Assembly: GCF_014200175.1 (NCBI RefSeq)
Contig: NZ_JACHBD010000001.1
Location: 186,001 to 250,000, forward strand
Direction: 5' to 3'
Length of the DNA: 64,000 bases
DNA from: Rhizobium lentis
Lineage (GTDB): Bacteria > Pseudomonadota > Alphaproteobacteria > Rhizobiales > Rhizobiaceae
Under the pieces are notes generated by a model. It had not been told where the DNA came from. It ran no database searches and saw only the letters and a list, made by a program, of their open reading frames with translations. Every line of letters begins with the position of its first letter. The first letter of the stretch is position 1. Made by a program: the position numbers and the translations under genes. Below are positions 38,634 to 47,346 of the stretch, one piece after another.

Positions 38634-39677
38634 ATGGAAAACAAGGGAAATTTCGGGCAAGCAGCATCGGTACCGGCGGCGCGCGAGCGCCCGACATTGA
38701 AAACGATCGCCTTCATGACCGGCCTTGGCGTGACAACGGTGTCGCGTGCGCTGAAAGACGCGCCTGACATCGGGGCCGAAACCAAGGAGCGAGTGCGCAT
38801 GGTCGCCCGCCAGCTCGGCTACCAGCCGAACAGGGCGGGCGTGCGCCTGCGCACCGGCAAGACCAACGTCATCGCCCTCGTCCTCAGCATTGACGAGGAG
38901 ATCATGGGCTTCTCGAGCCAGATGGTCTTCGGCATCTCCGAGGTCCTGTCCGGCACGCCCTATCATATCGTCGTCACGCCGCACTCCCACAGCAAGGACC
39001 CGATGCTGCCGGTGCGCTATATCCTCGAGACCGGCTCGGCCGACGGGGTCATCATCTCGCGCATCGAGCCGGACGATCCGCGCGTGCGGTTGCTGACCGA
39101 GCGCGGCATGCCCTTCGCCACGCATGGGCGCACCGACGCCGGCCTGACGCACCCCTTCCACGATTTCGACAACGAAGCCTTCGCCCATCAGGCGGTGGAG
39201 CGGCTGGTCAAACGCGGTCGCCGGCGCATTGCCCTGCTACAGCCGCCGAGCAAGCTCACCTATTACGCCCATATCAGGATCGGCTTTCAGACCGGCCTGC
39301 ACGATTACGGCGCCGAGGAAGTGCCCCTGCGGGTCAACACCGACGCGCCGCTAGCCGATATCCGCGACGTCGTCGAGGTGATGATGCGCGCGGCGAACGC
39401 CCCTGACGGCATCGTTTGTTCGGCCGGCAGCGCGGCGATCGCCGTCAATGCCGGCATCGAGGCCGCCGGCAAGGCGCTGGGGCGCGATCTTGACATGGTG
39501 TCCAAGCAGTCGGTGCCGATCCTGAACTGGATCCGTCCCGAGATCATCACCGCCCAGGAAGATGTGCGCCAGGCCGGCCGCGAAATGGCCAAGGCCGTCA
39601 TCGCCCGCATCGACGGCGTCGAGCCGGAACTGCTGCAAAGCATCAGCCAGCCGATCTGGCCGGAGAACGGCCGATAG
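38634..39677 (+). CDS. LacI-family transcriptional regulator
   Basis: A 347-residue LacI/GalR regulator. The DNA-binding domain is [20 protein letters not shown] with hinge region [19 protein letters not shown] (about residues 21-72). The sugar-binding core begins [20 protein letters not shown] and contains [15 protein letters not shown]. It is divergent from the substrate-binding protein gene and probably controls the whole oligosaccharide uptake and breakdown block in response to a sugar. Confidence 0.9.
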   Translation: MENKGNFGQAASVPAARERPTLKTIAFMTGLGVTTVSRALKDAPDIGAETKERVRMVARQLGYQPNRAGVRLRTGKTNVIALVLSIDEEIMGFSSQMVFGISEVLSGTPYHIVVTPHSHSKDPMLPVRYILETGSADGVIISRIEPDDPRVRLLTERGMPFATHGRTDAGLTHPFHDFDNEAFAHQAVERLVKRGRRRIALLQPPSKLTYYAHIRIGFQTGLHDYGAEEVPLRVNTDAPLADIRDVVEVMMRAANAPDGIVCSAGSAAIAVNAGIEAAGKALGRDLDMVSKQSVPILNWIRPEIITAQEDVRQAGREMAKAVIARIDGVEPELLQSISQPIWPENGR

Positions 39678-39777
39678 GCGGGAGAATGAACCCTGCCCAG
39701 GATTCGCAAGCAGGCATCGGCTCGAAAAAGCCAAGATTGCCCGTCATCTCACAGCGAGTCACGGGGATATCGACAGA

Positions 39778-40392
39778 ATGCAGCAAAGCGGCGTGCCCTA
39801 TTTCAGCCAATGGGAAACACCCGGCATGACGCTGCCGGTACTTGCCGAGGGCTCGCAAGCTCTGCTCAGCGATCCGCTCTGGCGTCGTTCGGGAGCCGGC
39901 ACCATTGAGGAATATGCGCGCTGGGCCGTCAATGTCTGCGGCATGGCCTGTCTGAAAATGATCCTGGCCGCCCGTGGCGAAATCCGCCCGACCATCGAAC
40001 TTGCCCGTGCCTGCACCGCCTACGGCGGTTATGTCGTCAACGAGATCGACGCCTCGATCAAGGGATTGATCTACGCGCCCTTTGTGCGCTTCGCAACCGA
40101 GCGTTTCGGGCTCGACGCCGAGACGATAACCGACATGGAAACCTCGGCCATTCCTGATCTTCTGTCGAAGCGCCGGTTCTTCATTGCCTCGGTGCATTCG
40201 GCCATTCGCTGGCCGGAGCGCGAACCGCCATCGAAGGGTGGCCATCTGGTGCTGGTGACGGCAGCCTCGCAGGAAACGGTCCGTTTCCACAATCCATCCG
40301 GCCACGACGAGGCGAGCCAGGCCGACGTGACGCTGCCGCTTTCCGTCTTCGACCGCTTCTTCGCCAATCGCGGCATATCTGTCGACGCCTGA
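39778..40392 (+). CDS. C39-like cysteine peptidase-fold protein
   Basis: A 204-residue protein of the C39-like papain fold. Candidate catalytic residues are Cys54 in AVNVCGMACLKMILAARGE, His156 in SKGGHLVLVTA and Asn172 in VRFHNPSGHDEA. The N-terminal VPYFSQWETPG is typical of C39_2 proteins. There is no signal peptide or ABC exporter domain, so it is not a bacteriocin-processing transporter. The start at 39778 (weak GGGGAT) is chosen since upstream sequence looks unrelated. It is followed 33 bp later by a D-Ala-D-Ala ligase gene, suggesting a peptide- or peptidoglycan-related job. Confidence 0.7.
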   Translation: MQQSGVPYFSQWETPGMTLPVLAEGSQALLSDPLWRRSGAGTIEEYARWAVNVCGMACLKMILAARGEIRPTIELARACTAYGGYVVNEIDASIKGLIYAPFVRFATERFGLDAETITDMETSAIPDLLSKRRFFIASVHSAIRWPEREPPSKGGHLVLVTAASQETVRFHNPSGHDEASQADVTLPLSVFDRFFANRGISVDA

Positions 40393-40425
40393 CCCTTTCA
40401 AAACCTGATCCTTCCGGAGGCTTGC

Positions 40426-41502
40426 ATGACCCCTTCCCCCAACAGGCCGCGCATCGCCGTGCTTTTCGGCGGCCGCTCGGCCGAGCACGACGTGTCCGTG
40501 CTCTCGGCAACCAACGTCATGGGCGCGCTCAAGCCCGAAAAATATGACGCCTTTCCGATTTTCATCACCCGCGAGGGTCGGTGGCTCACGAGCAGCTTCG
40601 TGGACGGCGCCTTGGCAACACCTTCGTCGGGCACGGAAATCTGCCTCGTGCCGGGCGGCTGCGGCCGGGTGATGGCGATCCCCGCCAATGGTGCACCGCA
40701 TGAGTTGGCGGCGATCGACATGCTGTTTCCCGTGCTGCACGGCCTCCATGGCGAAGACGGATCGGTACAGGGTGTGGCGCAGGTGGCGCGTGTGCCGCTT
40801 GCAGGCTGCGGCATTCTCGGTTCGGCCGCAGCGCTCGATAAAGAGATCGCCAAGCGGCTGCTCAGGGCGGCCGGCCTGCCGGTCGCCCGCGCCGTAACGA
40901 TCCATGACGGGACGACCCCGTCGCTCGCAGCGCTCGAGGGCGAACTCGGCCTGCCGCTGTTCATCAAGCCGGTGCGCCAGGGATCGTCGGTCGGCGTCGC
41001 CAAGGTCCAGGCCAGCCAGGAGCTCGCAGGCGCTCTTGCCGAAGCCTTCCGCCACGATCGCACCCTGCTCGCCGAGGAATTCATCGCCGGCCGCGAGATC
41101 GAATTCAGCGTGCTGGAGGATGCGGCTGGAAAGCTTTTCGTTTCACGCCCCGGCGAAATCGTCCCGGCGGAAAGCCACGGCTTCTACAGTTACGACGCGA
41201 AATACATCGACGAGTCCGGCGCGGCGCTGAAGGTGCCGGCCGAGCTGCCGCCCGAGGTCGAGGCCGCAATGCGCGACGCAGCGGCAGAAGCCTTCCGGGC
41301 CGTAGGCTGCGACGGGATGGCGCGCGTCGATTTCTTCCTGACCCCGGACATGCGCTTCGTTATCAATGAGCTCAACACCATCCCCGGCTTCACCGATATC
41401 AGCATGTATTCCAAGGCGATGGCGGCAAGCGGCGTCAGCTATGCCGAAGTCATCGACCGGCTGGTGGAGCATGGCATGGCGCGCGCCGGCCGGGCCGGCT
41501 AA
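40426..41502 (+). CDS. D-alanine--D-alanine ligase (DdlA type)
   Basis: A 358-residue ATP-grasp ligase. The N-terminal signature is IAVLFGGRSAEHDVSVLSA, then LFPVLHGLHGEDGSVQGVAQ, the ATP-grasp lysine region PLFIKPVRQGSSVGVAKV, the specificity loop HGFYSYDAKYID, and the metal-binding end FVINELNTIPGFTDISMYSK. The YSYDAKY loop fits D-Ala-D-Ala rather than D-Ala-D-lactate ligases. Rhizobia also carry ddlB in the division cluster, so this is probably a second, accessory ligase. A GGAGGCTTGC ribosome site precedes the ATG. Confidence 0.88.
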   Translation: MTPSPNRPRIAVLFGGRSAEHDVSVLSATNVMGALKPEKYDAFPIFITREGRWLTSSFVDGALATPSSGTEICLVPGGCGRVMAIPANGAPHELAAIDMLFPVLHGLHGEDGSVQGVAQVARVPLAGCGILGSAAALDKEIAKRLLRAAGLPVARAVTIHDGTTPSLAALEGELGLPLFIKPVRQGSSVGVAKVQASQELAGALAEAFRHDRTLLAEEFIAGREIEFSVLEDAAGKLFVSRPGEIVPAESHGFYSYDAKYIDESGAALKVPAELPPEVEAAMRDAAAEAFRAVGCDGMARVDFFLTPDMRFVINELNTIPGFTDISMYSKAMAASGVSYAEVIDRLVEHGMARAGRAG

Positions 41503-41505
41503 ATC

Positions 41506-42039
41506 ATGAACAGGTTGGTGCTCATTTCCGGATGTTCCGGCGGCGGAAAGTCGACCCTGCTTGCTGAACTCGGCCGTCGCGGTCATGCGATCGTCGAAGA
41601 GCCTGGACGACGGATCGTCAAGCAGGAGCTCGAAGGCGACGGCGCGGCCCTGCCCTGGATCGACATGGCGGCCTTCGCCCGACGCGCGATCGAGATGGCG
41701 GCGGCCGACCACGCGGCGGCGCGCGGGCAGGCAGGCTGGACCTTTTTCGATCGTGGGCTGATCGATGCCGCGTCGGCGCTTCAGCACCTGACCGGAGAAC
41801 CGATCCTGGAAAAATTGAGCGGTGTCCACCGCTATAACACCAAGGTCTTTCTCACCCCGCCATGGCTGGAAATCTATGTCACCGACCCCGAGCGACGCCA
41901 CGGCTTTGACGAGGCGGTCGCAGAATATGACCGGCTTGCCACGATCTACCCAGCGCTTGGCTACGACGTTGTCACGCTGCCGAAAATCGCGGTCGCCGAA
42001 CGGGTGGATTTCATCCTCGATCGCTTGGAAGCGAAGTAG
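41506..42039 (+). CDS. P-loop ATPase/kinase-like protein
   Basis: A 177-residue AAA/nucleoside-kinase-like P-loop protein. Walker A is ISGCSGGGKSTLLAELGRRG (about residues 7-26), followed by IVEEPGRRIVKQELEGDG. A central FFDRGLIDAASALQ looks like the acidic Walker B-type site of deoxynucleoside kinase-like folds. It starts 3 bp after the ligase stop codon, so it is co-translated with it. Substrate unknown; it could phosphorylate a small molecule. Confidence 0.75.
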   Translation: MNRLVLISGCSGGGKSTLLAELGRRGHAIVEEPGRRIVKQELEGDGAALPWIDMAAFARRAIEMAAADHAAARGQAGWTFFDRGLIDAASALQHLTGEPILEKLSGVHRYNTKVFLTPPWLEIYVTDPERRHGFDEAVAEYDRLATIYPALGYDVVTLPKIAVAERVDFILDRLEAK

Positions 42040-42056
42040 CCGCTCCGGCCGCTTTC

Positions 42057-42674
42057 TCACCGCCTGCGGAAGACACACCACTGAAACGACTGCCGGCCGC
42101 CGCCGGGTGTCGTGTGCTCCTCGCGCCAGTCGTGTTCGAGCGCGAAGGCGGAGGAAAGTTCGGTCGCAAGCGCTGCCGCGTCGTAACGCTGGACCGGCAG
42201 GCCGCTGCACCGCTCCGGGCCGTCCGGCGCGAAAGTCGCGATGACCATGATACTTCCCCGCGCCGTACCGGTTTCGAGGGCATGGCGATAGGCCAGCCGC
42301 TGCCCGGGATCGGTGAGGAAGTGAAAAACGGCCCGATCGTGCCACACATCGTACCGGCGGTCAGGTTTCCAGGCGGTGACGTCGGCAACCAACCAGGTGA
42401 TTCGAAGGGCTTCGTCCCCGAGCCGCGCCTTGGCGACGTCGAGCGCCGGTGCGGCGATATCGAGCACGGTGAGATCGGACCAGCCGCGCTCGACGAGACG
42501 GTCGACAAGGCTCGATGCCCCGCCCCCCACATCGATCAGCGAAGCCGAGGCCGGCAGTTGCAGCTCATCGAGCACATGTAAGGAAGGCCCGGGCGTCGGC
42601 TGATACCAGCTGACGCTGTCGGCTGCTTTCGTGCGATAGACCTCGTCCCAATGTTCTTGTTTCGCGTCTGTCAT
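42057..42674 (-). CDS. Class I SAM-dependent methyltransferase
   Basis: A 205-residue methyltransferase. It starts with the frequent lead-in QEHWDEVYRTKAADSVSWYQ; SAM motif I is SLIDVGGGASSLVDRL (about residues 40-55), and motif II is DLTVLDIAAPALDVAKARLG. The block YDVWHDRAVFHFLTDPGQRL is typical of TPMT/UbiE-like thiol or small-molecule methyltransferases. Convergent with the ATPase gene. Confidence 0.85.
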   Translation of the reverse strand: MTDAKQEHWDEVYRTKAADSVSWYQPTPGPSLHVLDELQLPASASLIDVGGGASSLVDRLVERGWSDLTVLDIAAPALDVAKARLGDEALRITWLVADVTAWKPDRRYDVWHDRAVFHFLTDPGQRLAYRHALETGTARGSIMVIATFAPDGPERCSGLPVQRYDAAALATELSSAFALEHDWREEHTTPGGGRQSFQWCVFRRR

Positions 42675-42765
42675 CCGGCACCCATCTCTTGCAGAGCCGA
42701 TCCTGTCCTATCAAGATGTAAGGATTGAGATGTCCGTCAACCGCCTTACGCATACGAACCCGATC

Positions 42766-43274
42766 TCACGAAGCCGAGTGACGATAGACGAGATCGGCAG
42801 GATCGGTTCGGGGCGCCGTGGGGTCGAGACGTGCCCCCAGCCGTTCGGCAACGGCAACGGATGCGGCATTGCCGGGAGCGATATAGCTGACGAGCGACGG
42901 CAGCTTGAGCGCCGAAAAGGCCCAGTCCCGCAGCGCCAGGGCCGCCTCGGTCGCATAACCCCGGCCCCCATGGTCCTCATAGACGAACCACCCCAGTTCC
43001 TTCTCTGGAAAGAGCGGCCCATGATTGATCCCCACCTGACCGACGCACTCGCCGCTTTCGGCAAGGTCGATCATCAAAGCCCCATGCCCGAAAAGCTGCC
43101 AGAGCGCCACGTCGTGGCAGAACATCCCCCACGCCGCCCGCAGATCGAACGGGCCGCCATTCCGGCGGACCGCGGCGAAGCCATCAGCCGCGCATAGGCT
43201 TTGAAATCGTCGATCTCGGGCTCCCGGAGAATCAGCCGCTCGGTTCGGAGAGTGATCGCGCCGGTTCCGGACAT
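42766..43274 (-). pseudogene. Frameshifted GNAT acetyltransferase gene
   Basis: The N-terminal part (43274 down to about 43155) reads MSGTGAITLRTERLILREPE then LMASPRSAGM in one frame. The rest continues in another frame as GPFDLRAAWGMFCHD and then VGQVGINHGPLFPEKELGWF, GYATEAALALRDWAF and LGARLDPTAPRTD. Joining them needs the equivalent of one missing base, most simply a lost G in the G-rich run near 43151-43157. The product would be a RimJ-type GNAT acetyltransferase of about 168 residues. A sequencing error cannot be excluded. Confidence 0.75.
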
Positions 43275-43297
43275 GTCATCGCCTTTCTGCTGAACAT

Positions 43298-43792
43298 CTA
43301 GCTATCGAACGCCGGAGCGAACCTAAGCGTGCCGCTCGGTGCCGGCCCGTGGAGGACAATGTGCTGCACGAGCCGCGTATCGAGATCGTGATAGCTGAGT
43401 CTCCCGTCGCTGCAGAAGCCCGCGCCGCGGTAAACCTCGGGATTGCCGATCAGCGCGCATCCGCTGGCGCCCATCTCCTCCAGCAGTCCGAGCCCCTTTG
43501 CGATCAGCGCCTTGCCGATACCCTGCCGCTGTCTCTCCGGCCTGACCGATATCGGTCCCAGCCCGAACCAGCCGTCATGCACGCCGTCGATCGTCACCGG
43601 CGAAAACGCCACATGTCCTAGAATCTCGCCTTCTTCTTCGGCGACCAGCGATATCGTCAGATCGCCACTCGTGCGGAGCCTCCGGATTATCTCCGCCTCC
43701 GTACCAGCGCTATAGGGCATGGGCGCGAAGGCGATCGACGTTAGATCATGGATCGCGTCAATATCCGCCGGCGTCTCGTATCGGATCAGCAT
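43298..43792 (-). CDS. GNAT-family N-acetyltransferase
   Basis: A 164-residue YhbS-type GNAT protein. The acetyl-CoA-binding loop is VRPERQRQGIGKALIAKGLG (about residues 86-105), preceded by the strand LGHVAFSPVTIDGVHDGWFG. The C-terminal region has CALIGNPEVYRGAGFCSDGR. The acceptor is unknown. It lies 23 bp upstream of the frameshifted acetyltransferase gene on the same strand. Confidence 0.85.
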   Translation of the reverse strand: MLIRYETPADIDAIHDLTSIAFAPMPYSAGTEAEIIRRLRTSGDLTISLVAEEEGEILGHVAFSPVTIDGVHDGWFGLGPISVRPERQRQGIGKALIAKGLGLLEEMGASGCALIGNPEVYRGAGFCSDGRLSYHDLDTRLVQHIVLHGPAPSGTLRFAPAFDS

Positions 43793-44011
43793 CTATGTCC
43801 ATCCCTCGGTGTGAACGAGATATTGCCATCCCTAGGATGGATTTTACCATCTCCGTCATTTCGATCGGCAAGGTGATGCTTAAGGATTGAGTTGTCCGCA
43901 TGGAACTACCCCTCGTTTTCCCTATCATCTCAGAGGACGATTAAATCCTACACTTTTCCCTGTTTCCGCGCTGGCAGTTTATGCATGCATGGAAGAGCAC
44001 GTATAACCACG

Positions 44012-44038
44012 AAAAAGCCCGGCGCGATGGCCGGGCTT
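44012..44038 (-). terminator. Intrinsic terminator of gnd
   Basis: On the minus strand AGCCCGGC and GCCGGGCT form an 8-bp stem with a short loop, followed by a run of five T residues. It lies about 25 bp past the gnd stop codon, as expected for a Rho-independent terminator. Confidence 0.8.
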
Positions 44039-44061
44039 CCTTTACCTCGTCTCGGCAAACC

Positions 44062-45492
44062 TCAAAAGGTCGCCGCACCGCTGCCCCACGGCCCGTGGTG
44101 GAAATCCTTGCCGTCCAGACGGTCGAATCCGTGGGCGCCGAAGAAATCGCGCTGGGCCTGGATCAGGTTGGCCGTACCCCTGCCCTGGCGGTAGGCGTCG
44201 AAATAGGTGAGAGCTGAGGTCAGCGCGGGCACCGGCAGGCCGGCCGAGATGGCGGCCGCGACGACCCGGCGCAGCGCCGGGATCGATTCCTTGACCATCT
44301 CGGAGAAGGCAGGCGTGACGATGAGGTTCGCAGCATCCGGCGCCTTGGTGAAGGCCGAGGTGATCTCGTCGAGGAACTGCGAACGGATGATGCAGCCGGC
44401 GCGCCAGATCCGGGCAATGGTCGGCATTGGTAGCGACCAGTTGAACTCGCGCGAGGCTTCCGCCATCACCGCGAAGCCCTGGGCATAGGCGCCGATCTTG
44501 GCGGCAAAGAGCGCCAGCTCCAGATCCTTGTTGAGTTCGGGGCCGTAAGCGATCGGGAAAGAAACGGCCTGCGTGCCGAAGATCTTTTCCGCCGCTTCGC
44601 GCTGCGACTTCATCGAGGAGAGGCTGCGGGCGGCGACAGCGGCTTCGATTGCCGTTGCCGGAATGCCCATGTTCTGCGCTTCGATCGCCGACCATTTGCC
44701 CGTACCCTTCTGGCCGGCCTTGTCGAGGATCATGTCGACCATCGGGCCGCCGGAAACCGGATCGGTCGCCGCAAGCACCTTCTCGGAAATCTCGATCAGG
44801 TAGGAGTTCAGCCGGCCCTTGTTCCATTCCCCGAAAATGCCGGAGATGTCGGAGGCACTCTTGCCGAGGCCGTCGCGCAGGATGCCGTAGATTTCGGCGA
44901 TCATCTGCATGTCGGCATATTCGATGCCGTTATGAATGGTCTTGACGAAATGGCCGGCGCCGTCATTGCCGAGCCAGGCGACGCAGGGCTCGTCATTGTA
45001 GCGGGCGGCAATCGAGGTCAGCACCTTCTCGACGCGCTTCCAGGACTCTTCGGTGCCGCCGACCATGATCGACGGACCATGGCGCGCACCTTCCTCGCCG
45101 CCGGAAACACCCATGCCGATGAAGGTGAGATCGGTATCCTTGAGGCGGTCGAAGCGGGCGACGGTGTCGCGGAAATTGGCGTTGCCGGCATCGATCATGA
45201 TGTCGCCCTTGGAGAGGTGCGGGCGCAGCGCCTCCATCTGCTGGTCGACGGCATCACCTGCCTTGATCATGATGATGATCGGCCGCGGCGGCCGGATCGC
45301 GTCGACGAACTCTTCGATGGTCTTGCAGGGAATGATCTGCTTTCTCAGATCGCCGGCGCTTTCGTAGAATTCGTCGGTTTTCTCAGGCGTGCGGTTGAAC
45401 ACCGCAATTTTATTGCCTTTCTCCGCGATGTTGAGCGCCAGGTTGGAGCCCATGACCGCAAGGCCGATCAGTCCGATTTCTGCCTTTTCCAC
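44062..45492 (-). CDS. gnd: 6-phosphogluconate dehydrogenase (decarboxylating)
   Basis: A 476-residue 6-phosphogluconate dehydrogenase, converting 6-phosphogluconate to ribulose 5-phosphate and CO2 in the pentose phosphate pathway. The NADP-binding motif is IGLIGLAVMGSNLALNIAEK, the substrate motif is GVSGGEEGARHGPSIMVGG, and the catalytic lysine/histidine block is GHFVKTIHNGIEYADMQMIA. The start is GTG at 45492, with GGAGG six bases upstream, giving the usual family length; the frame runs open further upstream. It appears monocistronic with its own terminator. Confidence 0.93.
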   Translation of the reverse strand: MEKAEIGLIGLAVMGSNLALNIAEKGNKIAVFNRTPEKTDEFYESAGDLRKQIIPCKTIEEFVDAIRPPRPIIIMIKAGDAVDQQMEALRPHLSKGDIMIDAGNANFRDTVARFDRLKDTDLTFIGMGVSGGEEGARHGPSIMVGGTEESWKRVEKVLTSIAARYNDEPCVAWLGNDGAGHFVKTIHNGIEYADMQMIAEIYGILRDGLGKSASDISGIFGEWNKGRLNSYLIEISEKVLAATDPVSGGPMVDMILDKAGQKGTGKWSAIEAQNMGIPATAIEAAVAARSLSSMKSQREAAEKIFGTQAVSFPIAYGPELNKDLELALFAAKIGAYAQGFAVMAEASREFNWSLPMPTIARIWRAGCIIRSQFLDEITSAFTKAPDAANLIVTPAFSEMVKESIPALRRVVAAAISAGLPVPALTSALTYFDAYRQGRGTANLIQAQRDFFGAHGFDRLDGKDFHHGPWGSGAATF

Positions 45493-45720
45493 GACAAACC
45501 TCCGATGTGTCATTTGGACCGGTGTTGTGGCACTGTCTCGCTCAAACGGCAAGTCTGCCAAGGGTCTAATCGGTTCGCAAAAGCCAGTGAAATGAAGCTC
45601 GCAATGCCCGCTTGTCCGACAACCTGCCATCTGATCGGCAAGCAGCGATGTGGCGTGACCTGCCCTTAGCGCATCTGAAATGCCCTATCTCATGCTATCA
45701 TAGGTCTCGGGAGATATTGC

Positions 45721-46512
45721 GTGGGATCGGAAAAACGAAACGGTGGAATTCTCCTGGCGGCCCGCGCCGGCCGCTATCGCGAGTATGCGCCACCGCCAGT
45801 GTTGCGGCGCCATTTCAGTCGGCTCTGGTCGCATTCGCTTCACGACGGACCGACGGCGACGGTGGCGATCGTGCCGGACGGTTATTGCGATCTGCTCTGG
45901 ATCGGCGGCCGGCTGGTCGTTGCCGGGCCTGACAGAACGGCGGCTTTTCCTCTTATCCGGCCGGGCACGACCGTCATTGGTGCGCGATTTGCACCCGGCG
46001 CCGCCGCACCCTGGCTGAAGACGCCGCTCTCGGCGCTGGTCGGCTGCTCGGTGCGGCTCTGTGACATCGGCCGGAAGGGCACGGCCGATTTTGAGGCGCG
46101 GCTGGAAGATTGTCGCGACGCTGCGGACGCGATGGCGTTGTTCGCCCGATTGCTCGAAGAAGCCGCGCGCGAAGAGGAGGAGCCCGCCCCCGACGCCGCC
46201 GTGATCTTTGCCGCCGCCGAAAGCGGCTGCTCCCCGTCCAGCCTGCTCCACCGGCTCGACATCAGCGAAAGACAGCTGCGCCGCCGCTGCCACCAGCATT
46301 TCGGCTACGGCGCCAAGACGCTGGAACGCATCCGCCGGTTCCAGCGTTTCCTCGATCTCTGCCGCAGAGCGCACGCGATGCCGCTGGCCCATCTTGCGCT
46401 CGAAGCGGGTTTTGCCGATCAGGCCCACATGACGCGCGAGGTCGGCGAACTCTCACGCCTGACGCCCGCCGTCATTTGCGATCAGCTCAACGCGCGGGAA
46501 CTGCCGGGCTGA
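45721..46512 (+). CDS. AraC-family transcriptional regulator
   Basis: A 263-residue AraC-type regulator. The N-terminal half (DUF6597-like) contains YAPPPVLRRHFSRLWSHSL and VAIVPDGYCDLLWIGGRLVV; the C-terminal half has the helix-turn-helix pair LLHRLDISERQLRRRCHQHF and LAHLALEAGFADQAHMTREV. The start is GTG at 45721. It is followed 69 bp later by an SRPBCC gene and a VOC gene on the same strand, which it probably controls. Confidence 0.85.
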   Translation: MGSEKRNGGILLAARAGRYREYAPPPVLRRHFSRLWSHSLHDGPTATVAIVPDGYCDLLWIGGRLVVAGPDRTAAFPLIRPGTTVIGARFAPGAAAPWLKTPLSALVGCSVRLCDIGRKGTADFEARLEDCRDAADAMALFARLLEEAAREEEEPAPDAAVIFAAAESGCSPSSLLHRLDISERQLRRRCHQHFGYGAKTLERIRRFQRFLDLCRRAHAMPLAHLALEAGFADQAHMTREVGELSRLTPAVICDQLNARELPG

Positions 46513-46581
46513 CCGTTTTGTTCAAGACGCCTCGGGTCGGGCTGTTACCCTCGCTCGACCACTATCAAGGACCTGGAAGCC

Positions 46582-46980
46582 ATGTCGACTATGCCCGCAA
46601 AAATCATCCACCAATCGATCGAGCGTGACTGGCGCGACGTCTACGACTTTGCCGGCAAGCCGGAGAACATGCCGCTCTGGGCCTCCGGCCTTGCGACCGG
46701 TCTCGAGCCCAATGGCGCCGACTGGGTCGCCCATGGCCCTCTCGGCACCATCAAGGTGAGCTTCGTGCCCGCCAATGAATTCGGCGTGATCGACCATACG
46801 GTAACGATCGAATCCGGTCTCAGGGTCTATAATGCGTTGCGCATCGTGCCGAACGGCGATGGTTGCGAGATCATGTTCACGCTGCTGCGTCTGCCCGGCA
46901 TGACCGACGCGCAGTTTTCCGCCGATGCCGCCCATGTCGAGAAGGACCTCGCCATGCTGAAAGCCCTGATGGAGAGATAG
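46582..46980 (+). CDS. SRPBCC (polyketide cyclase-like) protein
   Basis: A 132-residue SRPBCC protein. It shows SIERDWRDVYDFAGKPENMP with the W/F-rich entry of the family, then ADWVAHGPLGTIKVSFV, and ends in the long C-terminal helix DAAHVEKDLAMLKALME. It is the third protein of this fold in the window but belongs to a different subgroup from the ArsR-linked ones. It abuts the VOC gene with no spacer. Confidence 0.8.
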   Translation: MSTMPAKIIHQSIERDWRDVYDFAGKPENMPLWASGLATGLEPNGADWVAHGPLGTIKVSFVPANEFGVIDHTVTIESGLRVYNALRIVPNGDGCEIMFTLLRLPGMTDAQFSADAAHVEKDLAMLKALMER

Positions 46981-47340
46981 ATGGCCGAGAAGTCAGAAAA
47001 CCACGATCGCCGCATCGATTATGTCGAGTTCAACGTCGCCGACATCGCCGCCGCCAAAGCCTTTTACGGCTCGGCCTTCGGCTGGCGTTTCACCGATTAC
47101 GGGCCGAACTACTGCGAATTCGACGATGGCCGTTTGAAGGGCGGCTTTACCGATTTCGGACCTGTGCGGCCAGGAGGGCCGCTTGTTGTCGTCTACGCCA
47201 ATGATCTGGAGGAGGTGCTGACGTCAGTCGAAAGGGCCGGCGGCACGATCTGCCGGCCGATCACCGACTTTCCCGGCGGCCGCCGCTTCCATTTCCTTGA
47301 TCGAGACGGTTATGAGCTCGCCGTCTGGGCGACTGCATAA
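46981..47340 (+). CDS. VOC (glyoxalase/bleomycin resistance) superfamily protein
   Basis: A 119-residue single VOC unit. Visible blocks are RIDYVEFNVADIAAAKAFYG, FGWRFTDYGPNYCEFDDGR and the C-terminal FHFLDRDGYELAVW with the usual metal-coordinating glutamate. One unit is half of the active dimer. Its ATG follows the SRPBCC stop directly. Substrate unknown; members handle methylglyoxal adducts, catechols or antibiotics. Confidence 0.85.
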   Translation: MAEKSENHDRRIDYVEFNVADIAAAKAFYGSAFGWRFTDYGPNYCEFDDGRLKGGFTDFGPVRPGGPLVVVYANDLEEVLTSVERAGGTICRPITDFPGGRRFHFLDRDGYELAVWATA

Positions 47341-47346
47341 ATTGAA

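Noticed and set aside
38350..38700. 116-codon frame overlapping the LacI gene start
   Set aside because: No recognisable family, poor ribosome site, and it overlaps the LacI N-terminus in another frame.
39643..41055. 470-codon minus-strand frame
   Set aside because: Antisense to the C39-like and D-Ala-D-Ala ligase genes, both with clear motifs and ribosome sites; a GC-rich shadow.
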